Assembly (NCBI GenBank): GCA_025917655.1
Contig: CP084612.1
Span: forward strand, 868,001 to 932,000
DNA length: 64,000 nt
Direction: 5' to 3'
Origin: Chlorella sorokiniana
Taxonomy: Eukaryota; Chlorophyta; Trebouxiophyceae; Chlorellales; Chlorellaceae
In this document: piece after piece, positions 25,570-37,600 of the stretch
How the letters are laid out: each line of letters opens with the position of its first letter
How positions within the stretch are numbered: position 1 is the stretch's first letter
Made by a program: the position numbers and the translations under genes
The notes under the pieces: generated by a model
Seen by the model: only the letters and a program-made list of their open reading frames with translations
Database searches by the model: none
Told to the model about the DNA's origin: nothing

Positions 25570-25643
25570 TGCAGCGAAAGCTGGTGCAACCTTTAACGCG
25601 CAACCCGCCCATGCAACGTCTGTAGCGCCCGGCTGCAGCCGCG
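25570..25643. promoter_or_regulatory. 74-base divergent spacer, ENGase / low-complexity gene
   Basis: Only 74 bases separate the proposed start codons of ENGase (-) and the Ala/Pro-rich gene (+). Either the two share a very compact promoter and overlapping 5' leaders, or one start is misplaced. Confidence 0.45.
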
Positions 25644-28600
25644 ATGGAAGCAGCAGAGGCCGCGGGCAGCGTCGGGGCGCCGGCAGCAGCGTCTGAGTCG
25701 CACAACACCCACAGTGGCGACCACGACGGGTCGCTGCAGCAGGGCGGCAGTGTGAACTGGGGCCAGGGTGCAGCGCAATCTCCGGTGAGTGGAAAGGGTT
25801 TCAACAGAAGGGATCGCAGACAGCCAGGCTTGACGCCCGGCAGGGGGTTGGGCGGCAAGCTCGGCGTTGTTCTGGGGCTTGGCCCCAGCACCGTGCCAGA
25901 GACACAACACCATTTTCGCTTTGTTGAAGTTCGACGCGCCGCAAGCCCTCCGAAACCAGCAGGGGTTTACCTGTGGTCACGCCGCCGGCGCCCTGCTGCT
26001 GGCCTATTTTTCAGTCAGGGACCGACCTGCTCTCTTGATTGTTTGTCTGGCCTGCAGCGCGTGCCCCGCAGCCAGATCAGCCGAGCGCACCCCGCCCACA
26101 ATGCCGGCTTTGGCGAGCGCACGTCGGCGGTGCTGTCGGCGCTGTCCGGCGACGACGAGACGGCGCTGTCGGCGGCAGAGGCGGCCGGGAGCACACGTCG
26201 GAGCCGCAGGAGGCCTTTGGCGGCATGGGGGAGGCGCAGGGAGAGGTGCTGGCTGGCGGCGACGCCGCCATGCTGCCCGCCGCCGTCCCGCCCATCGCGC
26301 TGCCGCAGCAGGCAGCGCACAGCTTGACGGCGCCGGCCCGGAGGCTGGACGAGCTGGCGGGATCGCCGCCCGCCTCCACCTCGCCCATGTACCGAGCCAA
26401 CAGCGTGGTGTCTCACACCGCGGCGCCCAACAGCAGGCCGCAGGCGCAGGCGCGGCGGGGCGCGGAAACGCCGGGGTCGGGTGCGGGCGCGCAGCTCCCC
26501 GGCTCCAGCCCCAACACAAGCCGCGGCGAGGTGGGTGCTGCCCTGGCGTGCATGCAGCGGTGTGCCGTGGCTGCACCCGCGTATGACGCAAGCGGCGGCT
26601 CGGCGGGCCGACGGCGCGCTGCTTGCCGCTTGCACCCCGCAGTTCTCGGCCGCCGTGCCGCAGCCGCGCGCCCTCGCCGCGCTGCGGGCGCCTTTTCTGG
26701 CGCGGGCCCGGGGCTGCCCCCACGTCTGGGCAGCGCGCCGGCCCCCAGCACGCCACCGGCCCCAGCCGCCCCTCCCTGTCCGGCAACCAGTCGCACGCGG
26801 GCGCGCCCACCCTCCCCTCCACCATGGCGGTGGCTGTGGGCGCCTTCAGCCCGGCCGGGGGGCCCTGCTGGCCCAGCTGGCCGCCCAGCACGGTGGCGGC
26901 GCCACGTCAGCGCAGCAGGCCACGCCGCCGCCGCCCTCCGCCGGCTCGGCGGGCATGGCGGGCTGCTGCTGCCGCTAGCGGCCGGCATGGGCCTCCCCCG
27001 CCCAGCTCAGCAGCATGGCAGCCGCGCTGCTGCAGTCGCAGTCGCAGCTGCAGCAGCAGCAGCAGCAGCGGGCGCGGTACGCGCAGTCGCAGCCCGCGGC
27101 GCCGCGGGCGGCAAGCCACCAGGGCGCGGCGATGCCGCCGCCGCCGCCGCAAGCTCTGGCTCAGGTGGAGGCGCTGCAGGGCATCGCTACGATGCTGCAA
27201 GCCCAGGCCTCTGCGGTTGTTGGAGACGGCGGCGGCGGCAGCTCCACGCCTCACCCCACGCTGCATCCCGGCGCCGCCCCGCCAGCAGCCCGCCACAGCG
27301 GCTGCTTCCGAGGCGGCGCAGCACGCGTATGCCCCCGGGGCCAGCCCCACGCCGCAGCAGCGCCGTCTGTGGGCGGCGCAGCCTCCCTGCAGAGCCTGGG
27401 TGCCTCGGCCATCCAGGGCCATCCGCTGCCCCTCCCCTTGCACGGCGGCGGGCGGCAGCCGCAGGCCCCTCGCCGCACTTCTCTGCAGACGGGCCGGGGC
27501 CAGGGGCCGGGCGGCGGCGACGGCAGCGCAGCGGCGCCGCCAGTGCCCTTGCCTGGGCCGCTGGGCGCGGCCGCCGCGCCGGGCAGCCAGCGGCGGCGCC
27601 GGCTCTCAGCGACATGCAGGGCTCTGCCATCCAGGCGGGCGCGCCCCACCCAGCGGCGGGCCAGGCTCATTACGAGGGGCGGGCGCAGCTGGCTGGCGCC
27701 GGCGCGGAGCTGCTTGAGGGCCGCGCCGCAGGGCAGGGCGCCGAGGCGGCGCGGCAGCAGCAAGCGGCCTCCTGGGTGCTGGGCGCGGCAGCGACGGCGG
27801 CGGCGCGCGGCGGCGGCTTCCGGCTTCCGCCCTTCCTCCCCCGCCGACCCCGCCCAGCGCGCTGCGGAGGCGGAGCGCCGCCGCCACGCCGTGGATCCGC
27901 CCCAGCCGCAGGCCGCAGTGATTGTGGGGCTGCCCGCGGCGGCGGCAGCGGCGACGTCGCGGGGGCGGCGACGGCGGCGCTCGCGGCCCCCGCGGCGCCC
28001 TCCCTGCCGCCGTGCCCCAGGAGGCAGCCATGCTGGGTGGCAACTCCACCTGTGCAGATGCCATGGAGGTTGGGGAGGGTGAGTTTGAGGCGGCGGGGGT
28101 ACAGGCTGCCCGCAGCAGTCACCCGTGCCTCGCACTCCCTTCGGCGCCATCCTCGGCATGTCCTTTGACCGAGATCCGCCGCCTGCTCTGGCCCCACCAT
28201 GCGCTGCCACCGCCACATCCACGCGGACCCCCACCATATCACACACACACACACACCCTTTCTTCCACCCCCAGAGGACGACGACGCGATGGAGGTGCAG
28301 CAGGCGGCGGCGAGCGGCGGCGGCGACGAGGGCGCGCGGCGGCCGCCTGCCGCCCGCCCCCACGGCGCCGCCTCCGTCATGGCCACCCTCATCACCGACA
28401 ACGGCGGCGGCAGGTCGGAGGGGGACACCGAGATGCAGCAGACGGCCGGGTCCCAGCCGCAGAGCGGTGGCAGGCCAGGTGTGTGCGGGGGGGGGGGGAA
28501 GGCCGTTTGCATCGCATGCTGTGTGCGTGCGTTGCTTGGGTTTCATTCTTGCGGGGTGGAAATGTGCTCCTAATAACCTGGCTCTGGCTCTGGCTCTGCC

Positions 28601-30713
28601 TGCGCGGCCCTGCCTGGGCTGGTGCAGCGGTGGGTGCTGGGCTGCCTCATGCAAGTGTCTCACTGCCGCCGCTCCGCGCTTGCAACCGCCGCCCTGCTCC
28701 CTGCAGGCAGCCCAGTCCCCCTCCCGCTCCATGGCGGAGCCGGCGGCTGCCACCGCCCACAACACGGGGCACGCAGCGCGCGCAGCGGCGGCGGCACCGC
28801 CACCCAGCCCAGCGAGCAGGGCCCCGCGGGCGGCAGCCGCGGCCAGCTGGCGCACGCGCCCTCCAGCCTGGCGACGGTCAGCACCGGCAACGCCGAGCGC
28901 GCGGGCGGGTCGGTGGGCATGAGCGCGCTGCCGGGCGAGCAGCAGCCCGCGCAGCAGGCCACGTCGGCGCCGCCGGCGCTGCCCGCGCCCGCACACCCTC
29001 CCCGCAGCCGGGAGAGGTGGCGGGGGGAGGCGGCGGCGCCGCCCGCGCCGCCCGGCGCCCCTCGCCGCCCACCGCGCTCGGAGCGGCGCACGCGGCTGCC
29101 AGCGCACCGGCGGCCGCGCGCGCCGCAGGCGCCGCCGCCGGGCGCGGCTGCGGGCGGGCCTGGCGCGCGGTTGGCTCGGCCCGCTGCCAGCGCGTCCATG
29201 TCTGGGCAGGGGGACACCCCTGGGCAGTGCGGCGGCGGAGCGCTGCCCCAGAGCAGCGCCGCGGCGCCGCCGGGCGCCCATCCCAGCCGGCTGCGCACCC
29301 CAGGCGCCGCTGCGCGCGACCCGCAGCTGCCCGCTGCCTTCCCCGCCCATGCCAGCGTGTGCGACGGCCACGGCCGCCCCGCGCCAGCCACTGACGCGCG
29401 GTCCCGCAGCCACGCCGGGGCTGAGCCAGAGGGCCGGCGGCGCGCGGCGGCGGCCGAGGGCATGGGCAGCCCGGGGGCCAGCCTGCTGGCCGACGGCGGC
29501 GGGCAGGGGCGGGAGAGCCAGGGCACGGCACGGGCCACCATCCTGGCGGGCGCAGCTCACTCCATCCTCACAACCGCGGCCGCGGCGGCGGGGGAGGACG
29601 AGGGCGGGGACGACGGCGGCGAGGCGCTGAGCCCGCTGCTGGCCGCCAAGGCGTTGCTGGGAGGAGGGCCCGAGGGCGGTCCCGCCGGGTCCGCCCGCCA
29701 GCCCGCCCCCGCCGCCGCCACGCCCCACACCGGCAGCGTGGGCGCGCAGCCGGGCCCCCGCCGCCGCCAACGGCCTGGCCGGCGGCGCGTCGTCGGGCAT
29801 GAACGGCGGCGCCAGCGGCTCTCACCCCCACGCAGCCAACGGCGTCGCTGTCGGCGGCCTGGGCTCCCCATCGACCTTTCCACCATGGCGGTGGACCTGT
29901 CGCTGGGCGGCCACGCCCCCAGCCCAGCGCCTCGGGCCAGCCCAGCCAGCTGCCGCCGCCGGGCGCGGCGGCGGCGGCCCTCGCCGCGTTGGAGGCGGCG
30001 CAGGCGGCGGCCGGCCCGCCCTTCACGCCGCCCCCCGCCGCCGCCGAGCTGGGAGAGCTGTACCACGTGCTGCAGCAGCAGGTGCTTGGGTTGTCTGTGT
30101 GTTCGGGGGAAGGGGGACAGGGACGCTGGCTGGCTGCCCCTGCTTCTGGTTGCATTGCCCGCCTTGGCATGGCACCGGCTGCCAGGTGGCAGGTGAAGCC
30201 CCTGCTGCCACAGCTGTGTGCAGTGTGGGGTGGGCAGGCGGTGGGTCGGCATGCGAGCAGCACAGTGCCCCGCCTGCCGGCAGCTTCCCGCAGCCTTCCC
30301 ACACGGCCGCACGCGCACGCCCCGCACGCACAGCAAGCGCCCCCCCGCCCCCGCAGAACGGCTACGCCACCCACGCCAACAGCGCCATCGGCAACGGCCA
30401 CCGCAACATGGCCTACAGCAGCCCAGGTGGGGCCCCCGAGGCCCCCTTCCCCTCCGCTGTCCGCGCGCCCACTGCTTGCTTCAGCTGCAGCCATGCCAGG
30501 CCGGCCTGTGTCGCATCCCGCGAGGCAGCGGGCTGACCCGCCGCCTGCCCGCCCCTCCCCCGCCACCGCCGCAGAGCGCGAGCTGACCTCCCCTCCCGCC
30601 TACTCACGCACGACTCCACCGGCGGCGGCAGCGGCAGCCACCCGCGCAGCAAGCAGGCGTCCAAGCGGCGGCGCACCTCGGCGGGGCCCTCCGGCAGCTC
30701 GCGGCACGCCTAG
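25644..30713 (+). CDS. Large Ala/Pro/Gln-rich low-complexity protein, unknown
   Basis: Not recognised. The ATG at 25644 begins MEAAEAAGSVGAPAAASESH; exon 1 ends at 25784 with a good donor (CCG|GTGAGT). Segments that look coding by composition include SAVLSALSGDDETALSAAEA (about 26130), QAAHSLTAPARRLDELAG (about 26310), a polyglutamine stretch (about 27045-27070), EALQGIATMLQAQASAVVG (about 27170), EAAMLGGNSTCADAMEVGE (about 28025), ASVMATLITDNGGGRSEGD (about 28370) and ELGELYHVLQQQ (about 30045). The last exon ends RSKQASKRRRTSAGPSGSS-RHA with TAG 30711-30713; KRRR is a plausible nuclear-import signal. The open frame changes every 100-300 bases, far more often than splice sites explain, so the assembly is probably short of bases here, or the gene is decaying. 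Probably a nuclear, largely disordered protein; this is inference. Confidence 0.5.
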
Positions 30714-31427
30714 GCGCGTGCAGCCCGCTGGCCGCGCCGCATCCCCTTCCTCCCTGTGCCCCGTTGCGCCGCCGCTTCCTGGCTCGCCTGGACCCAGCCC
30801 TGCTCTCTACTCCCCTTCCTTCAAGTGTTCACCTTGCTGCACCGTGGAGCGTCCGCTCGGCTCTGTGCATGCCGCCGACAGCCAGCGGTGGCGTCCCCCT
30901 CCACCTTCCTCCCTACGACAGTACTCGCAAGGAATGACCCCGCGCTGCAGCAGCCGCCTGCTGCAGCATGTGCCTGGCACACGCCCCTCACCTGTCAACT
31001 GGTGCGCGCGCCCCCCCACCCACACCACACCACACACCACACACCGCGCACCTGTGTCCCTGCCCGTCGTGCACCCAACCCATTCTGCCACGAATGTCCC
31101 CTGCTCCCTCCTCATGGTGTGGCCCGCGCCTGGCCTGCCACCGACGCTCAACGTTCGTGATGGCTGTGCAGCTGCCAGGACTTGCCCTCTGGTCTCCCTG
31201 TTTCGTCCCCCAATTCGAATTCAGGTCTCTATCCAGGATGCGTCTGCTCCCCTGTCGGTGTGTTCCCCAGCTCAAGTTCCTCCCCAGCCTTTGATTTAAG
31301 TGCCGCTCAACAGGAACGTGCGCAGAGCAGCGGGTGTGGCGAGGATGCACAGAGCTGGAGCAAGGCAGGGTGGAGTCGGGTGCGGGGGAGGCGGTTGCTG
31401 AGCGGCCGAGGCGCCAGGCCATGCCGC
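30714..31427. other. Convergent 3' flanks
   Basis: About 710 bases between two converging genes. Contains a CACCACACCACACACC-type low-complexity patch (about 31019-31050) and otherwise nothing recognisable; long open frames here have no motifs. Confidence 0.45.
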
Positions 31428-33200
31428 TCAACCCGCTGCCTGCGCCCCAGCTGGCTGCTTCAGCCACTTTGTCATGATTTCGTACCTGCACCTGGGCAAG
31501 GACTTCTCAGACAGGCAGGGCTGGGCAGGCAGGCAGGGCATGCGCAGCAGGAGCGGTGCCGCACACACAGCTGCGGGTGGCAGGGTGCACTGGCCCTCAC
31601 TTGTGGCTGCCCGCCGGATCCACCGCACCAGGGCTGTCCGCATCCAATACGTAACTGCAAGTAAGGAGGGAGCGAAGGCTGCAGGTAAGAAGAGAAAGGA
31701 GCGGTGTGCGGCAGCTGTAGCGCAGCCCGCGACGGTGTGTCCCAAGCCGGCGCCCGCGGCGGACTCGCGGCGGCGCCCTCCCAGCGCGCAGTCCGCTCCA
31801 CGACTTGCTGCCAGCTGCAGGCTGCACGCAGCCGCCCACCCCAGCGGTACAACTGCACCGCAGCCGCATTCTCGTGGAACACCGTGAGCATGAGGCGCGC
31901 CACACCGCTGCGCCGCCCAACGAGCTCCAGCAGCTGCATGAGGAAGCGGCCCAGGCCCCTGCCCTGCACCCGCACGTGCGCAGCACGGCACAGCACAGCG
32001 CAGCATTCAAGAGATTGGATTTGTCACAACAGCGGCGGCAAACCTTGTGCTGCGCATTGCACAACTTTACTCACACCTGAACAATTCCAAATCAGAGAAA
32101 GCCAGCCAGACCAAAGGCACGGCCCGCTGCGTGTCCAGCCCACCTGCAGCGCTGCCGCCACCTGTACCTCATAGCAGTACAGCACAGCCTCCCCCTCCTC
32201 CTCCTCAAAGCGAAAGTGCAGGAAGGCCGCCGGCTCGGCCGCCCGTGCTGCCTCTGCCCCGCAGCTGCCGCTGCCCTGCCTGCCCCCGTTGCCCGCTGCC
32301 GCCTGGTTCTCCTGGCCGCCTGGGGGCGGCTGCGCGGCATCGTGCTGCTGTGCCTGCTGCGTCAGCTGTGCCTGCTGCTCCCCCTGCTCCTCGCTGAACA
32401 CAACCATGAAGCGGGCCTGCGGGTCAGCCAGCTCTGCTCGCTTCTTGGCCTCGCTCCAGCCCCACCCGGGGCACGCATCATACAAAGCCTGGGTGGCAAG
32501 GCGTGCAAAAGGAGTGGAGAGCTGCAGCGTTGGCAGGTGCAGGCAGCAACGGCATTCTGCTGCATCAGGCAGCCTGCCAACCGGGCTTCCCTGCTGCGAA
32601 AGCAGGAGCAAGGCCGTCAGCATGCTCGAGCTGCGAAGTAATCAACGCTTGGCGATCAACAAGCTGCCTGGTGACCACCTGGCGAGCAACACAAGGCAGC
32701 TCACCGACATGTGCAGCCGCGTGAGCCCTAGCGCCCAGTCCAGCAGCGCCGCCGGAAGCTCCCCAGCGCCGTAGAAGCGCAGCGCAGCGCGCACGCCGCG
32801 GCGATCGTACCGCAGAAAGGCGGGGTACTGCTCTGCCAGCGCCGCGCCCGACGCGGAGCCCTCGCACAGCGCCCGCACCTGCGCCTTGAGCGCCGCCGCA
32901 CGCTCCGCCTCCTGCAGCAGAGCATTGGGGCGTCAGCTGAACTGCACAGCGCTACGTAACCTGTGCCAGCCGACAGCGCGGGGCAGTGCTGCGCACCGCT
33001 TTGCGGGCGACCTTCTTCTCCTTGCCCTTGCCGGTGCTCTTCTTTGGCTGCGCAGCGGCGGCAGCAGGGGGCAACAGGGTGGGTTGCGGCAGCGAGTTCA
33101 AAGGCCCCCTCCTAGCTTCCAAACCAACACGACGCAGCAATTGGCAACCCTGGAACTGTCCAGGAAGGCGGAGCGCGGCAGACTGTACTTCTGGCGGCAT
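31428..33200 (-). CDS. NAA40: N-alpha-acetyltransferase 40 (NatD), histone H4/H2A-specific
   Basis: GNAT-fold enzyme that acetylates the N-terminal Ser of histones H4 and H2A. An N-terminal basic segment (KKSTGKGKEKKVARKAVR, about 33010-33060) is followed by AAALKAQVRALCEG with AFLRYDRRGVRAALRFYG and LLDWALGLTRLHM. Then come LYDACPGWGWSEAKKRAELA and RFMVVFSEEQ. A Gln/Ala-rich insert precedes FLHFRFEEEEGEAVLYCYEV. The acetyl-CoA loop VQGRGLGRFLMQLLELVG (Q-x-x-G-x-G) follows, then ARLMLTVFHENAAAVQLYR. The next exon reads YVLDADSPGAVDPAG and the last YEIMTKWLKQPAGAQAAG, stop 31428-31430. Order and motifs match animal and plant NAA40; the Gln-rich insert in the middle is unusual. The start is uncertain: ATG at 33200 (MPPEVQSAALRL) or the in-frame ATG at 33320. 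Confidence 0.9.
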
Positions 33201-33585
33201 TGTGCAGATGAACTCACCATTGCGATCGCAATATGCAGTCACAGAGGATTGAGTGAAAATATAACAAATGGCAAAAGAACTCCTGTGTGCTCGGGTTGCC
33301 AGTTCAAACTCGGTGCTCAAGCCTCAATGCGCGAGCAAGGCAATAACCAATCTTTCCGTGCTGATGGATGTGTACAAACAGTAAAAAAATTGCGCCAGCT
33401 CGACATCTTGGCGCAGCGCAGCCGCCATCGAAGCTTGCCCACATGAGCCGCAACAGCATTTGATTTGTTAAATTACAAAGTGGTGGAGCCATGGCACTGG
33501 GGTGAGGCAACACAAATGATGATACACACCCTGAGAAGCTACACAACCAAGCAGGGGTCACGTGCTGCAACAGCCGGTAGCCCGC
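33201..33585. other. Intergenic: NAA40 upstream region
   Basis: About 385 bases, notably AT-rich for this genome around 33240-33400. It lies between the NAA40 start side and the stop of the next minus-strand gene. May include the NAA40 N-terminus if the ATG at 33320 is used. Confidence 0.4.
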
Positions 33586-34375
33586 TCATGAGCCGGCAGC
33601 TCCCGGCCCACCCGCACTGCCACTGCTGCCACGCCGTGCTGCCTGCTGCGACTGCTTGGTGAACACGCTCATGTCTTCAGTGGTCACGTTGGCTCTTCCT
33701 CTGCAGGCTGGGGGGATCGCTGTTGGTTGTTGCGGTCAAGCAGCTTGGGTGGGGGCATCAGGGAACGGCCGTGCAGCGTGCTCTGGAGGTGAGCAAGTGC
33801 AGGCGGGCATGCAAGCCACCGCACCTGAGCTGAGGCGGAAGCAGCATGCCAGGGGATGGCTTTGCCCCGCCCACATTGACCGCTCCGCCGCTGCAGGGAA
33901 CCAGCAGTGTGGCAGGTGGCATCACATTGCTCGGGGTTGGACAAGCAGCAAGCCAAACGTGTGGGGAAGCAGTATAGCTGGGCGACGTACGCACGGCACA
34001 TGCACCAAAAGCTGAAGCCCCGTCTTGCCTGCGGTGGAGCTTGCTGTCCGGGGTGGGCAGCTGGGGCCCACGACTGTCAGGGTGTGCCCGCTTCGGGCCA
34101 GCGGGCTGCTGCGCTGCAGGAGGAGCTTGGCTGCGTCCCGCGACTGCCTGACCTGTGAAATCGGGCGCCGGCAGCACCATGGCGCTGCCCGATAGCAGCG
34201 CAGCTGCACTTGGGAGCCCACTGCTGCTGGTCGGCCTGGCGCCACGGCCGCCTGCTGTATCGGCTGGCTGGAAACCCTGCTGTTGCTGTGGTTGTGTCGA
34301 CACTGTTGGCGCTCCCTGCTGATCCTGATGCTGGTGTTCGTCCTCGCTGTCACTGTAAGCAACAAGGCCTTCCAT
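33586..34375 (-). CDS. Small acidic/Gln-rich conserved protein of unknown function
   Basis: Family not named. The ATG at 34373-34375 begins MEGLVAYSDSEDEHQHQDQQ, a short acidic N-terminus, followed by a Gln/Ala/Pro-rich region and GPKRAHPDSRGPQLPTPDSK. A final exon is joined by a good intron: the donor follows LLPPQLR (CTCAG|GTGCGG), and the acceptor is CCTGCAG just before about 33702. The join reads LLPPQLRGRANVTTEDMSVF and then TKQSQQAARRGSSGSAGG, ending GAAGS at TGA 33586-33588. The LLPPQLRGRxNVxTED block looks like a conserved C-terminal motif because it is split cleanly by the intron. No membrane segment or signal peptide. Probably nuclear by composition (inference). It is head-to-head with MGDG synthase. 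Confidence 0.65.
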
Positions 34376-34685
34376 GGTTTGGCGTTTTGGGCAGACAGCA
34401 CTGTCCTTGATCCTCGTCGGACACTTGCATCAGCCTTTGCGGAAGATGGGCAATGCTCTTCCGTGAGCGTTTGAATGCCGGCCCTTTCCCCGCTCCCCTG
34501 CTGGGCGTGGCGTGCACAGCCTAATCCTCTTCTTCTCTGGCGCATCTGCACGCTCTGTACTCCCAGTATGGCCACTAGATTGTAGATACCAGTTGCGGGA
34601 AAGCAAGGCCGGGCCTGGCAGTGTTCATCGTTTTTCAGCTCTGTCGGCAGGCGTGCGGCCAGTAGCGCCTGCGGACAGCTGTATC
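34376..34685. promoter_or_regulatory. Divergent promoter, unknown gene / MGDG synthase
   Basis: About 310 bases between two divergent start codons. No TATA box or named element was assignable. Confidence 0.4.
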
Positions 34686-37600
34686 ATGGCGGATCAGCAG
34701 CGGCAGCGCAAGCTGCCTCCGCTACAGTTGGCCTCCACTTCTCTCAGTGCACTGGGCTCGAGCACTGGCCGGGCCAGCTTGCAACTGGTGCAAGGCAGCA
34801 GCCCACAGCATGGAATGTCGGCCGATCAGACCGCAGCGCGGCAATCCACAGTATGCAGTATGGCGGGCAGGTCTGGCAGCGGCGGCAGCGGCAGCAGCGG
34901 CAGCACTGGTAGCCGGCGCTCACCTGGCAGCAAGCCGGGGCAGGGAGGCAGCGGGGGTGCACGGTTCAATTTCTTCAGTAGAGCGCTGCGCTTTGGAGTT
35001 GGCGCTGGTGGCGGCGGTGCAGCAGCATTCGTGAGTAGCTGTCCCTCGTGTGTCGCCTGCTGCTGTCAGTCTGCGCCCAGGTGCTGCTGTAGCTGTTGTT
35101 GCGGCCTGGGCTTGGCGCATGCATGGCGACTGTCAGCATTTCCGCGCTTTCACGCCAGGAGCTCCCATCTAGCATCCCGGCGTGCGAAACGGCATGCATG
35201 CACGCGCAGAGCGGGCTGCCGATGGAAGTGGAACCCCATCAACCGTTGACCGCCGCGCCCGACCATCACTCTCCCGCAGTTTGGTGGCGGCAGCACGGCG
35301 CATGCCTGCCCGCTGTGGTCGCTGCGGCCTGCGGCGGGTGCGGCCAAGCGGAAGCCGGATGGAAAGACTCGGGTGCTGATCCTGATGAGCGACACCGGCG
35401 GCGGCCACAGAGCCAGCGCAGAGGCCATCAAAGCGGGTGCGCGCCGCGTGTGCTCCGGATGCAGCTCAGGGCAGCCTGCCGGGACATCTTGTGAGCCGCG
35501 CGCAGGCTCCGCTCGGCGCCGGTCCATCATTGGGACAAGGCCGGCAGCACCCTGGCGCCTGAGGCAGCTCACCTGGTGCTGGTCGCCTGCCGACCGCTGC
35601 ACCGCCTTCGGTGCAGGGTTTGAGGAGCTGTTTGGCAGCAAATACCACGTTGACATCCTGGACATCTGGACGCACCACACCCCTTACCCCTTCAATCAGG
35701 TGGGAGAGCGCGCCAGAGGCCGGCCGGGCAGCCGCTGTGCTGTAGCGCGCTCCTTTACAGCACGCGTGCTCGCTCATTTGCACCAGCAGCTGTGATGCAT
35801 CTGCCCAGTCCGTCCAAAGCAATGCAAGCAGGCTTGAGCATCCGAGCGCTTGAGGGAAGCGGCCGAGTGGCCATGCGCTCTTGCGCCTCGCTTCCTCTTC
35901 CTCGGGTCCTGCAGCCTGCCACAGCCGCACCTCCTGACACGCCCCACCCCTCCCCCTCGCCCGGCCCGCCCTGCAGCTGCCCAAGACCTACTCCTTCATG
36001 GTGCGCTACTCCTTCCTCTGGCGCTTCGCCTTCACCACCTCTCAGCCCCGCATCATGCACGTGCCCACCGCCACCGCCTCCGCCGCCTTTGTGGGCCAGC
36101 GCATCAGCGAGGCCTTTGACCTCTACCATCCAGACCTGGTGGTGTCGGTGCACCCGCTGATGCAGGTGTGTGGTTGGGGCTGGTGTGTGGGGGTGCGTGG
36201 TCAAAGGGTGCGAGGGGGTGAAGGGGAGGTGAAACAAGGGGGGTTGTTAAATGGCCAGCTCTGCTGTTTTGTTTTTTCCCATCCTGTCGTCCTTTTGAAT
36301 CAATGCGCTCAAAGAATGGATGGGCAGGGGACGCAGCTGTTGCGGGATCAGCGCACCATTCAGAAGCGCTTTGGTTGAACCGTTGTGCTGACACCTGATT
36401 GGCCGTGAGCCGCGAGCGGCGACCATCCCACCGGACCTCCATCCCTCCCTCACCCCCCGCCCTCCGCAGCACGTGCCGCTGCGCATCATGCGCATGCGCA
36501 TCCGCGCGGGCATGCAGCCGCCCACCAACTTTGCCACCGTGGTCACCGACCTCACCACCTGCCACAACACCTGGTTCCACCCGGGCGTCGACCGCTGCTA
36601 CGTGGCCACGGAGGCCAGCCGGCAGCAGGCGCTGCGCCTCGGCCTGCAGCCCCACCAGCTGCGCCTCTTTGGCCTGCCCATCCGCCCCGCCTTTGGCCGC
36701 ACCTTCCCTGCCAAGGCCAAGCTGCGCAAGTGAGCGCCGGGGAAGGGGGGATGCTGACGCCGGCACTGGCCCGACGCGGACCAGCGCCTGCAGCAGGCTT
36801 GGCGCGGGCTGGCGCTGTGAAGGCAGCCCCGGCCAGCTGTCAGGTGCCCCATGGCTCAAGACCCCCACCCCACCCCTCTGTGCAGGTCTCTGGGCATGGA
36901 CCCCACAAGCCCGCCATCCTTCTGGTGGGCGGCGGCGAGGGCATGGGCCCCGTAGAAAGACGGTGGACGGTGTGGCGGAGGTGAGTGAGCGGCGGTGCCG
37001 GGCTGTGCTGTGGAGGGTACTTGAAGTGTTGGATGTGGCCTGCAGGCATATTCTGTGCCCAACCTGCCGCTGGCTGGATGTGGCACCAGCGGCGCCTGCC
37101 TGCCCTGCTACAACGCTTGCCAACTGCCCCACCCCCACGTGGGCTCCCCACGCAGTACATCGGTGGCGACTGCCAGCTGGTGGTGATCTGCGGGCGCAAC
37201 TCTAAGTTGGTGCAGAAGCTGCAGAGCAAGTGAGCGAGCGGCTGCCGGCGGGAACCGCACTGCAAGCATGCCTGCTGGGGCTGCCGGCTGTGGCGCGCCC
37301 CACGTCTGATTGCCGCCCCCTGGCTGCCCTGCGCCCGTGGCCGTTGCTGTACTGCAGGCAGTACCCCGCCGGCATGCACGTGCTGGTCAAGGGCTTTGTG
37401 ACTAACATGCCGGAGATCATGTCGGCGTCGGGCGAGGCCACGGCCGCCCCGCTGCCCCTGCTCTGCCCCTGTTTTGCTTCGCTGCTGCTCTGAGGGGGTG
37501 CAGCGGCGGCGGTGCTGGCCACAGGGCGCAAGGAGTTCCCTGGATCAGCACCCTCCTGTCCCGCCGGCCTCTCCCCCTCTCTCCCTCCCTCCCTCTCCCC

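Noticed and set aside
30714-31320. A further protein-coding exon in the convergent 3' region
   Set aside because: The open frames are Pro/His/Ser-rich low-complexity translations of CAC-type repeats with no plausible splice borders to either neighbour.
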